This document shows, piece after piece, positions 50,283 through 60,310 of a DNA stretch of 64,000 bases. The notes below the pieces were generated by a model that had not been told where the DNA came from, searched no databases, and saw only the letters and a list, made by a program, of their open reading frames with translations. The translations under genes were made by a program, and so were the position numbers. The number at the start of each line of letters is the position of its first letter. The first letter of the stretch is position 1. Origin of the DNA: Desulfocicer sp963675955 (lineage in GTDB: Bacteria > Desulfobacterota > Desulfobacteria > Desulfobacterales > Desulfobacteraceae); contig CAXXVR010000009.1 in NCBI GenBank assembly GCA_963675955.2, forward strand, positions 1,240,001 through 1,304,000, written 5' to 3'.

Positions 50283-51372
50283 TCAATCCTCAAATAATTA
50301 AGCAAATTCACGAAGCTTTTGCTTAACTTCTTCGTTCGTAAACGCAGCTTCCACAGAATTTAAATAAATTTGCTTCAATTCTTTTTTATCAACTAAAAAA
50401 TACTCCTTTAATAAACAAAACTCATTCGTTAAAGTCGTATTAGAAATTGTTCGATTATCACAATTCAATGTAACCTTAATTCCATAATCCAATAATTTTT
50501 TCACAAAATGATCCTCGTAGTTTTAAAATCCTTATGTAAACTTCCCCGAATGTATATTGCTTGTTAAACAGATCTCTAATGGGATATTTTTGTCCCGTAT
50601 AACTTACATAATTGATGAATCAAGTGCTGCATAAGCTCCGTGGCCAATTCTAACAGCGTTAAGATTAGTTATGCAGTCAATAACTGTTTGGGCTGGTGGG
50701 AATTCGCCAGCATGAATTGTTATCTTGTTGTAAATTAGTTATTTTAAATAGAAGATAAAATACATTGAAACCCAATTCTTTTGCTACTTTAAAAGTTTCA
50801 GTATGATTCATGTGCTCTGTGAATACCCTAGCAAGATCTACTCCAACAACACCTTTTTCTTAAAATGGCTAAGCAGCTTTAAATAATTCAATTCCTTTCT
50901 CACTTGAAAAATCGCCTAATGCACAAACAATTATCCCACCTTCCATTTACAGTTATTATTTTCCTTCGGATAGCCCATCAACTGCTGCCTAAAGAATTTA
51001 TTCTAGATTTAAACCGTTTTCCATATGCAATTGAGGAGCAAACCTAATTTCAATATATTTAACATTTTCTTTTGCTGCTTCTTGCATTAATCTAAAAACA
51101 CTTTGCTTGATAGCTGGCGTAGTCTAGAGTAACTTAATAGGAAAATTAAATAATTTAAAGCAATCCATTAATTATTTGCAATCATCTGTAATTGTAATAA
51201 ATTTATCAAATTCTGTTTCATCTTCTGGGAGATCAATATTACATTCTTTTGCTAAAGTTCTTATTAAATCTTTTGGTAATGATCCGTCTAAATGACAATG
51301 CAATTCTATTTTTGGATATGCTTTTATTTTGTTAATTTCTTCTTCTGATAAAATGTTTTTCTTATCAATCAT
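50283..51372 (-). CDS. Adenosine deaminase
   Basis: Catalyses adenosine to inosine in purine salvage, probably cytosolic. From MIDKKNILSEEEINKIKAYP (51372) the motifs appear in order: IELHCHLDGSLP (zinc His pair), KYIEIRFAPQ, GGIIVCALGD, VVGVDLA, ITIHAGEFPP (zinc His and catalytic Glu), VRIGHGA, EICLTSN and VTLNCDNRTISNTTLTNEF. The last corresponds to the usual N-T-D-D/N: the zinc-binding Asp is kept and the second residue is Asn, as in several bacterial ADAs. Length about 340 residues, as usual. One intron of 38 nt (about 50724-50761) precedes ITIHAGE. Ends FAQLFED at UGA 50283-50285. No internal UGA. Confidence 0.93.
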
Positions 51373-51732
51373 TTGGATTTAGTAATAATAATTAATTTGG
51401 AATTTATTTTCCTAAACTTTATTAAAGGTAATACAATAAACAAAACAAAAAACAATGCATTAACTTTAATCGTAATATCGTATTAGAGAACAACTACAAA
51501 TAGAGAAAGAAAAGCAATTATTAAACTCCTAAAAAGATAAACAAAATTTGTTTTTTAAACCTTTTTACGTTTCAAAAAAAGTCGATGATAAAAATATGAA
51601 TAATTTGTTTAATCAATAATACTCAGCTAAAATTTACTATGAATAAAACTAATCGTCACAAAACTCTGAATAATAACCATAAAAAAGTAAAAATCCAAAA
51701 TAATTTGTAATTTGTTGTAAGGATCTACATTA
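51373..51732. promoter_or_regulatory. Divergent intergenic region between ADA and the next plus-strand gene
   Basis: About 360 bp of AT-rich sequence between start codons at 51372 (minus) and 51733 (plus). No coding frame or RNA gene is visible; it should carry both promoters. Confidence 0.4.
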
Positions 51733-53334
51733 ATGGATATAGATGAAGAATTCTCTCCAACATCAAAAAATTACTCAAAAATCCATTCTCATAATAAAAA
51801 TGATAATAATATATTTGAGGATATGAAATTTAATGACCTGAAATTTCGAAATCACAAGATGTGTGATCTTGGTAATTGATTAAAATAAATTATTATAAAA
51901 TTTGCATTATGAAGGTCCAAAAGTCACTGATGATGGAAGGGTTGTGAGGTATTCAATTGTTGGAAATGTTGATTAGTTTTCAAAATAAGTAGAATAATCA
52001 TATGAAAAGAAAAAATTTAATCCATTTCGATAGCTATATGGAAACTAACTAAATCCCTCTTTAAAAAAAATGAAAATAACAACTTAAATAAATTCGTTGA
52101 CAAGCATTATGCAAAATAATAATAAAAAACAGGGGTAATCAGAGTAAAGTGAAAATGATGATAAACAATAATAATCTTAAGTATCTTTATCCTCTAAACA
52201 TAGTGAAAATCCTACAACAATGCTAAGAGTTTCAGCCCAGAAGTTGTAAACTGGAGTTGTGACAAAGGATGAAATTAAAAAAGACATTGATTTAATAAAA
52301 GAAAAAATAAACGAAAATAAGAAAATTGAAAAGCAGAAAGTAAGGGAACTGAATACTGGTGAATAATTAGCTTACACTCATGATTAAAGGTTAACTTTAT
52401 CTTTGTTTAAAAATAAATTTTCAGGATCTTTGAGCATTATGATGGGGTCTTGGCAAAATGATAAAATTGAATGAGTGTTTGTAAAAGATGCCCGAATAAT
52501 TCCATACTATAAAATTCTGATGTTTTTATTTTTATTGAAATTTCAGACTTTTTATAGAACTATCGTTCGAGATAAGAATTAAAAATTGTTTTAGACATTT
52601 TAAAACCAGTTAGTTAGGGACAGCCTACACATTTATGACAACAGTAATTACGAGGATACACCGCAAAAAGTACTAATTCTGATTTTAAGTAAGATACTCG
52701 TTTTTATAAGTTATTTTAAGAATATTCTCTAAATAAAGCAAGGCATCACAACCAAGTACACCAGTGGCTACAAGTACTGTAAAGAGCTTTGATTCCACAG
52801 GACTTAGTTATTCCGAAATTTATGATAAGGCCACGAAATATAGGATAAAGCCAAGTTTTGTTTATAAACCACTAGAAGACAAAAAATAAGAAGTTGAAAT
52901 AATTTCTCGGTAGAATATAGGAAAACAAGCAATATGAAAATTATTAAATTAATAAAGGAAGGCTAAAAATCCGCCTGGAATTTAATTTGTTATTGAAAAA
53001 ATAAAGGAGAATTAATAAATTGTGAATAAATTGAAGCCTTCGTAAGATTAATTGAATAATCTAATAGTAGTTTTTTTGATAAAGAATATTTTTTTTATTA
53101 GGTAAAAGGAGATAGTGTATTGTAGAAGGAAATTAATTCAATCATGAGCGCTAGTGACTCAGAGTTTAAAAAAATAGACAATATAGAGAAGAAGAAACTA
53201 TTTGGAGAAGAATGTTTAAAAAACAATTAAATTATAATTAAATTTTTTAAAAAGCAATCATCGATTAGCAATATGACAATATTTTTATTAGAAAAGCTGG
53301 GACAATATCATAATTTACATAAAATACAAATTGA
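51733..53334 (+). CDS. Hypothetical Ser/Gln/Lys-rich protein with internal UGA
   Basis: Starts MDIDEEFSPTSKNYSKIHS at 51733; a 43-nt intron (about 51871-51913) joins KMCDLG to PKVTDDGRVVRYSIVGNV. The sequence continues with LRVSAQKLQTGVVTKDEIKK and KIEKQKVRELNTGEQLAY. Later exons give STVKSFDSTGLSYSEIYDKA, FVYKPLEDKKQEVEI and GKQAI-UGA-KLLNQQRKAKNP (UGA at about 52936, best read as Trp). The final exon, after a 41-nt intron, gives SIIDQQYDNIFIRKAG and ends at UGA 53332-53334. Composition suggests a mostly disordered regulatory or structural protein. No domain recognised; the exon structure at 52490-52720 is uncertain. Confidence 0.5.
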
Positions 53335-53422
53335 TATATATATATAATTATAATAATTTATTATCAATAATCAGAAAATTTTACTGCATATTAAATTTTT
53401 AATTAACTTGAAACAATAAATA

Positions 53423-54817
53423 ATGCTACTTGCTAATAAATCCAAAATGATGGAAGAAGAAGAAATACCATTTTAATATAAAGGAGAATACATAGACTCC
53501 GAATATAAAGTATTTAAGAGATAAGGCAATGATTTTTTTCAATACAATTCAGCAAACCCTTATATTTCAAATTTATCGTATGAAGATCAAGCTGCTACTG
53601 ATGCAAAAGAATTATTGAAAAAGAAAAAACGGGTTTATTAGGAACAATAGTAATAATAAATATTACTTGCAGAATTGGAAAAAAATATTAAAGTTATCTA
53701 ACCATTATACATGAGAAATAAAGTGAATTTTTATATAAAAATGTAAAATATACTTTCTTTCTTTAGGGAACAATGTGTTCAACTGAATTATGAAGTCTGA
53801 AAGATAAATGTGAGTATAAATATATGATGAAAGGGGAGATTTTTGAATATGTGATTCCTTTACAATAAGTTAATAAAACTTCTCCCGAGTTTATTTTTTT
53901 TTGTTTAAGATGGAAGAAATTGATGGAAGTTTATTTAGACCGGAAAAGATTAAATAAAAGCAGGATGTTCTAGGAAAACTTTAAAAATTAGCTAAATAAG
54001 GGTATAGGAATGTTGATGAATAATCGTTAAAAAACTAAAAAGAAATGGAGCAAAAATGGAAAAACGTTCAAAAAGCAATTTGTAATTATATTTTTAGTTG
54101 AAAAGGACACATGACTAAGAAAATAAACAATTATTAGGAAACAATTATCAAGATGAATCTGATAATGAAAACTCTAAAAAATCTTAAAAACCATAAATGG
54201 TGCCTTGGGATGCTGCTTATATAGTTTATTAGCCAAATCAATCATTGCCGAGACTTTAAGAATAAAATTAAATGCTTCCCAAATCACGTGAAAGTCTTCA
54301 AGGTCCAGCGAAAGAATTGCAAAAATTAACAAATAGGAATATTGAGCTTCCTCGGATAAGAAAATCAATAGTAAATGGAAAAATTAGTTTGAGTGCTTTT
54401 GGGTAATTAGGAAACAAAAATAGTAAAGATAAGGAAAAGGATAAAGAAAAGGAAAATAAGGAGAAGAAACAAAAGATTTTAGAAAAATTGGAGTCAGAAC
54501 TATCTATTTAGGAGAGTGAGAAATCAATTTAATGGAAAAAACTGGCAAGGCAATAAAGATTGAATACATTAATTGATACAAATATGAATTTTGAGAAGAA
54601 ACTTGATAGAAGATAGGATTATTATAAAAATGTGAAATAGAATAAATAGATCCATTTTAAGGCACAGTTATTACTGGATAAAGTACTTGAACTTACAGAA
54701 GAAATTGAGGAAAAGCAATAAATATATAATAATGGAGGTACAAGAAAAATTTAACCGTTTAAGTTGCATACAACCAAAAGGGAAGCTCAAAAATTTACTA
54801 CTTATTAAAAAAAATGA
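53423..54817 (+). CDS. Hypothetical Lys/Glu/Gln-rich coiled-coil protein
   Basis: Starts MLLANKSKMMEEEEIPFQYK at 53423. Exons join through introns at about 53729-53766 (gtgaat..ctttag), 53869-53909 and 54069-54100 (gttcaaaaagc..tttttag). The protein contains IDSEYKVFKRQGNDFFQYNS, GTMCSTEL-UGA-SLKDKCEYK (UGA 53791-53793, probably Trp), EMEQKWKNLKRTHDQEN, VPWDAAYIVYQPNQSLPRL, a Lys/Glu run and a helical C-terminus (LLLDKVLELTEEIEEKQQ) before UGA 54815-54817. Its last ~125 codons are duplicated at 57301-57678. Function unknown, possibly cytoskeletal. Confidence 0.58.
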
Positions 54818-57228
54818 AATATAAAGTGACATTTATTTTCTGTTGAATTATTATTATTATTATAAGTAAAATTATAGTAACATAACATAATATTTTTTAT
54901 ACTATTTTTTTGTTTTGTTTCAAAAACGCAATCATTTGATCATAATTTGATATCTTAGTTATCAAAAAATGACTCTATAATATTTTTTAGATTGCTAAAT
55001 TGTTTTAATTATTTAAAAAAGACTTTTTATATAAAGAAAAAAATGGAATAAGCAAAAGCAATAGGAATTAATGAGTTAAAATTATTTTAATATAATCTCA
55101 TTGCTTAGTTTACAACAAGCCTAATAATTTATTCAAAAAGGAAAGAAATTTATTCTTTAAGACAAATATGAAGAGGCATTGGATTGGTGATTTTCTCAAT
55201 GTTTAATCATGTTTTAGTTTTAATAAGGCCATTTAATTTAATCAAAATGATCATTCATGCTGAAATTGTAAAGGAATCATGTTATCTCATTTATGCCAAT
55301 ATAATGAGGCATTGGAGAGGTGATTTAATTCGTGATTATTTTTTTAGTTATAACTATTCCCTTTAATTGGATCCAATGTTCAAAAATGCATGAATTAATA
55401 AAGGCTTTGTATTAGAGATTATAGGCAAATATTAAGAAGCAATGGATAAGTTATTTATTTATTCATAATTTTTTAGTTATAATACTGCCATTGAATTAGA
55501 TCCAATGTTTAGTTTAGGATGGATTCGCAAAGGAAATTTATTGCATCGTTTAGGAAAAGATGAATAAGCATTGGATTGGTGATTTAATTAGTTCATAATT
55601 ATTTTAGTTATAATTACGCTCTTCCTTTGGAAGAAGACAAAAAAGAATTATGGATTGATAAAGGAAGTTCATTTTTATCTTTAGGGAATGCTCAAGAGGC
55701 ATTAAATTGGTGATTTAATTACTTTTTAATATTGCTTTACAGTTATAATGAGGTCATTAAATTAGATCCAAACAATAAAAAAGCATATGAGGGTAAATCA
55801 ATTGCATTATCTAATCTGGGAAGATTTTAAGAGACATAGGATTGGTATTTTATTAATTTTAACTAATTTTTTTTAGTATCATGCATTCTTTTAATTTAAA
55901 TTAAGAATAATCAATTGATACTTTGAGTTAAAGTGAATAAAATAATACTTAAGATTAACAAAAAAAATTATTAGAAGAACCTAAACTTCAGTAAAAAACT
56001 TTATTAGAAGAATCTAAACTTCAATAAAAAAAATTATAAGAAGAATCTAAACTTCAGAAAGAAGTAAGTTTATAATAGTTTCAATTAAATAAGACACCTC
56101 AAATTAATAAAGAATAAGATCTCACTAGTGGTTAGTAAAACACTTTATTTGAAGGATCTAAATACCAAGAAGTATTGTTACAAAAATTCTCTCGAACTGA
56201 AGAAAACAGTGTAAAATTATTACTTTATAAATTATCTTATTTAGATTAAGTAATAGTTTATTGAACAATTACTGTAATACTCAGCTTTTTCATGAATCCA
56301 TAAACTCACTGGACTAAATCCTTAGTAGAATAGTGAAATATGCTGTTATTTTAAACATATTTTACCTTTGATGCTAACTGAAGATCAAGCAAAAGAAATT
56401 TAAATTAAGAAACATATAGTAAATGGTGGAGGCTTTTCAGTGATTCATGAAGGAGTTTTCAGATAGGAATTAGTTGTAATCAAAGAACAAACAAATAAAT
56501 AAGATGAAAAAGATGCGTTTTTCATTGCTATACTAAAGGAAAGTGCAATTTAAGCAATATGTAATCATCAAAATATTGGAAAACTATTGGCAATTTATTT
56601 TAATCCTGAATTCCTTTAAGTTTAAACAGTTCATCCATAATATTACTTGGATCTTTATTAAGTATTATTTGGAGAAACAAAATTTTGGATACCCAAAAAA
56701 TTTGATATTTGTTGTTAAATACTGGAAGCTCTTGACTATATTCATAAGAAAGGAATCATTCACATGGACCTTAAGCTCAAAAACATTGTTTTTAAATCTT
56801 AAAATCTAAAAAAAATTGTTCTATTGGATTTTGGTATTTCCAAAATGGAAAAAACAAACAAAGATACAAATATAATTGCAATGACTAATTCTTACAGTTC
56901 TCCTGAAGTGCATTTTAATTGTAAATCTCAAGTCTCTCAAAAATCAGATATTTTTAGTGCCGGAATGTTTTTTTATTTGATTTTCTTTATTGTAAGTAGA
57001 GTCTTTTACGAATTAGCAACTGAAAGTAGAGCATTTATGAAATATTTAGGCTAAAAAGAATAAATTTATTAATTAATTCATAATGTTGAATTTAATTTTT
57101 TTAAAGAAAATGAATTAACTGGAAACCAACAATTGAATGAATTAATAGCAAATTGTTTGTAATATGATCCATCAAAAAGACCTACAGCATCATAAGCCTT
57201 AGAAAAAATGAAAACTATTAACTTTTGA
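54440..57228 (+). repeat. Tandem duplication, first copy
   Basis: Copy 1 of a ~2.8-kb direct repeat. It begins inside the 3' end of the upstream coiled-coil gene and runs through the spacer and the TPR-kinase gene. The left ~0.6 kb and the right ~1.25 kb (kinase half) look identical to copy 2; the TPR exons between differ. The offset to copy 2 is 2861 nt at the left and 2759 nt in the kinase part, so copy 2 is about 102 nt shorter in the TPR region. Confidence 0.92.
55043..57228 (+). CDS. TPR-protein kinase, copy A (six TPR exons)
   Basis: Starts MEQAKAIGIND at 55043 and, after a 34-nt intron, six TPRs follow. Each ends in an intron of about 27-33 nt at the same point (EALD-C/YN), so one exon equals one TPR: QKGKKFILQDKYEEALDC, NCKGIMLSHLCQYNEALES, INKGFVLEIIGKYQEAMDN, IRKGNLLHRLGKDEQALDC, IDKGSSFLSLGNAQEALNC, EGKSIALSNLGRFQETQDC. 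The TPR-position-4 Trp is UGA in TPR2 (55261) and TPR3 (55391) and TGG in TPR4 and TPR5. A heptad linker repeats LLEESKLQQK. The kinase domain has GGGFSVIHEG, ELVVIKE, AILKES, GIIHMDLKLKNI, LLDFGIS, YSSPEV, SDIFSAGIVFYELA. HRD is HMD, so the Arg is lost but the catalytic Asp, Lys and DFG remain. Ends at UGA 57226-57228. Confidence 0.85.
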
Positions 57229-57300
57229 GTAAGTAAGTATCTTAACAAACAGCAAACTTATTAAATTTAAAATTTTAATATAAATACTCAAAATTAATTA

Positions 57301-57678
57301 GATAAAGAAAAGGAAAATAAGGAGAAGAAACAAAAGATTTTAGAAAAATTGGAGTCAGAACTATCTATTTAGGAGAGTGAGAAATCAATTTAATGGAAAA
57401 AACTGGCAAGGCAATAAAGATTGAATACATTAATTGATACAAATATGAATTTTGAGAAGAAACTTGATAGAAGATAGGATTATTATAAAAATGTGAAATA
57501 GAATAAATAGATCCATTTTAAGGCACAGTTATTACTGGATAAAGTACTTGAACTTACAGAAGAAATTGAGGAAAAGCAATAAATATATAATAATGGAGGT
57601 ACAAGAAAAATTTAACCGTTTAAGTTGCATACAACCAAAAGGGAAGCTCAAAAATTTACTACTTATTAAAAAAAATGA
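57301..57678 (+). pseudogene. Truncated 3' copy of the upstream coiled-coil gene
   Basis: This stretch repeats 54440-54817 (start DKEKENKEKKQ, end TTYQKK and the UGA) with no visible difference. It has no start codon and no 5' exons, so it is a passenger of the tandem duplication. Its identity to the source says the duplication is recent or the segment is being homogenised. Confidence 0.85.
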
Positions 57679-57903
57679 AATATAAAGTGACATTTATTTT
57701 CTGTTGAATTATTATTATTATTATAAGTAAAATTATAGTAACATAACATAATATTTTTTATACTATTTTTTTGTTTTGTTTCAAAAACGCAATCATTTGA
57801 TCATAATTTGATATCTTAGTTATCAAAAAATGACTCTATAATATTTTTTAGATTGCTAAATTGTTTTAATTATTTAAAAAAGACTTTTTATATAAAGAAA
57901 AAA

Positions 57904-59987
57904 ATGGAATAAGCAAAAGCAATAGGAATTAATGAGTTAAAATTATTTTAATATAATCTCATTTGCTTAGTTTATAATAGGCCGCCTAATTTGTTCAAAA
58001 AGGACAGTAATTTATTGTTTAAGAAAAATATGAAGAGGCATTGGATTGGTGATTTTCTCAATGTTTAATTATGTTTTAGTTTTAATAAGGCCATTTAATG
58101 TAATCCAAATGATAATGAATGCTGAAATTATAAAGGAAACATGTTATTTAGTTTAGGCCGAAAAACGGAGTCATTGGAGAGGTGATTTAATTAATGATTA
58201 TCATTTTAGTTATAACTTTTCTCTTTAATTGGAACCAATGTTTATAAATGTGTGAACTAATAAAGGCTTAGTATTGAAGCAATTAGGCGAATATTAAGAA
58301 GCATTAGATCAGTTATTTATTAATAATTAAATTTTTTAGTTATAACTATGCCATTGAATTGGATCCAATGTTTAGTTTAGCATGGATACGCAAAGGAGAT
58401 TTATTGCATTGTTTAGGGAAATATGAATAGGCATTGGATTGGTGATTTAATTAGTTTATAATTATTTTAGTTATAATTATGCTTTTCCTTTGGAGGAAAA
58501 CAAAAAAGAATTATGGATTGATAAAGCGAATTCATTGCTTGCTTTAGGGAAAACTGAAGAGGCATTGGATTGGTGATTGAATTAATTTTAATTAGTTTTT
58601 TCAGTTATAATGAGGCAAGTAAATTAGAACCAAACTTAGAATAAGAAATTAATACTTTGAGTTAAAGTGCATAAAATAATTATTAAAAAATTTTATTTAG
58701 AAGAATTCACACTTCAGTAAAAAAATTTATGAGAATAATCTAAACTTTAGTAAAAAACTTTATTAGAAGAATCTAAACTTCAATAAAAAAAATTATAAGA
58801 AGAATCTAAACTTCAGAAAGAAGTAAGTTTATAATAGTTTCAATTAAATAAGACACCTCAAATTAATAAAGAATAAGATCTCACTAGTGGTTAGTAAAAC
58901 ACTTTATTTGAAGGATCTAAATACCAAGAAGTATTGTTACAAAAATTCTCTCGAACTGAAGAAAACAGTGTAAAATTATTACTTTATAAATTATCTTATT
59001 TAGATTAAGTAATAGTTTATTGAACAATTACTGTAATACTCAGCTTTTTCATGAATCCATAAACTCACTGGACTAAATCCTTAGTAGAATAGTGAAATAT
59101 GCTGTTATTTTAAACATATTTTACCTTTGATGCTAACTGAAGATCAAGCAAAAGAAATTTAAATTAAGAAACATATAGTAAATGGTGGAGGCTTTTCAGT
59201 GATTCATGAAGGAGTTTTCAGATAGGAATTAGTTGTAATCAAAGAACAAACAAATAAATAAGATGAAAAAGATGCGTTTTTCATTGCTATACTAAAGGAA
59301 AGTGCAATTTAAGCAATATGTAATCATCAAAATATTGGAAAACTATTGGCAATTTATTTTAATCCTGAATTCCTTTAAGTTTAAACAGTTCATCCATAAT
59401 ATTACTTGGATCTTTATTAAGTATTATTTGGAGAAACAAAATTTTGGATACCCAAAAAATTTGATATTTGTTGTTAAATACTGGAAGCTCTTGACTATAT
59501 TCATAAGAAAGGAATCATTCACATGGACCTTAAGCTCAAAAACATTGTTTTTAAATCTTAAAATCTAAAAAAAATTGTTCTATTGGATTTTGGTATTTCC
59601 AAAATGGAAAAAACAAACAAAGATACAAATATAATTGCAATGACTAATTCTTACAGTTCTCCTGAAGTGCATTTTAATTGTAAATCTCAAGTCTCTCAAA
59701 AATCAGATATTTTTAGTGCCGGAATGTTTTTTTATTTGATTTTCTTTATTGTAAGTAGAGTCTTTTACGAATTAGCAACTGAAAGTAGAGCATTTATGAA
59801 ATATTTAGGCTAAAAAGAATAAATTTATTAATTAATTCATAATGTTGAATTTAATTTTTTTAAAGAAAATGAATTAACTGGAAACCAACAATTGAATGAA
59901 TTAATAGCAAATTGTTTGTAATATGATCCATCAAAAAGACCTACAGCATCATAAGCCTTAGAAAAAATGAAAACTATTAACTTTTGA
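57904..59987 (+). CDS. TPR-protein kinase, copy B (five and a partial TPR)
   Basis: Same start and exon plan as copy A: MEQAKAIGIND, QKGQQFIVQEKYEEALDC, NYKGNMLFSLGRKTESLES, TNKGLVLKQLGEYQEALDQ, IRKGDLLHCLGKYEQALDC, IDKANSLLALGKTEEALDC. After YNEASKLEPNLEQEI the sixth repeat is cut short. UGA again occupies the TPR Trp position in TPR2 (58123) and TPR3 (58253), while TPR4 and TPR5 have TGG. The linker needs an additional 40-nt intron (GTTAAAGTGC..TTATTTAG) to enter the kinase frame and contains NL-UGA-EQSKLQ. The kinase half appears identical to copy A, including HMD. Ends at UGA 59985-59987. If the linker intron is not real, this copy would be frameshifted before its kinase. Confidence 0.75.
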
Positions 59988-60310
59988 GTAAATATTTAAA
60001 AATATTAACAATAATTCTTAGTTTATTTTATTAAAATATTATATTTTTTTCTTCTGTTGCATTTCAATGTTCTCAAACTATCCAAGAACAATTATTAATC
60101 AAAAAATTTTAATATAAATACTCAATACAAATTATTTTACAATAATTTGCTAAAAGAAATAAATTATTCACAAATCTTTTAATTAATTTTAATAAGAATA
60201 TAAAGTGAAAGAATAAAAAATTAAAATATTTTTATCACTTTATAATTATTAATTTTTTATTTGATAAATTTGAATATATTTTTGCTACTTTAAAGATATT
60301 TTTTGAACAT
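59988..60310. other. AT-rich spacer
   Basis: About 320 bp between the kinase and the receptor gene, both on the plus strand. No coding frame; only A/T-rich sequence and the short flank similarity noted for the duplication. Confidence 0.5.

Larger units (their letters stand above)
57301..59987 (+). repeat. Tandem duplication, second copy
   Basis: Copy 2 of the direct repeat described for 54440-57228. It contains the truncated passenger, an identical ~225-bp spacer, and TPR-kinase copy B. Downstream of 59990 the flanks differ, apart from a short shared AAAATTTTAATATAAATACT segment near 57270 and 60105. Confidence 0.92.

Noticed and set aside
56540..56810. 88-codon ORF starting at 56543 (and its copy at 59302) as a separate gene
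   Set aside because: It is an out-of-frame read through the kinase domain; the correct frame gives AIQAICNHQNIGKLLAIYF and the HMD loop.
58600..58740. Frameshift inactivating TPR-kinase copy B
   Set aside because: A GTTAAAGTGC...TTATTTAG segment of 40 nt has intron ends and its removal brings TPR and kinase into one frame, so a frameshift is not required, though not excluded.
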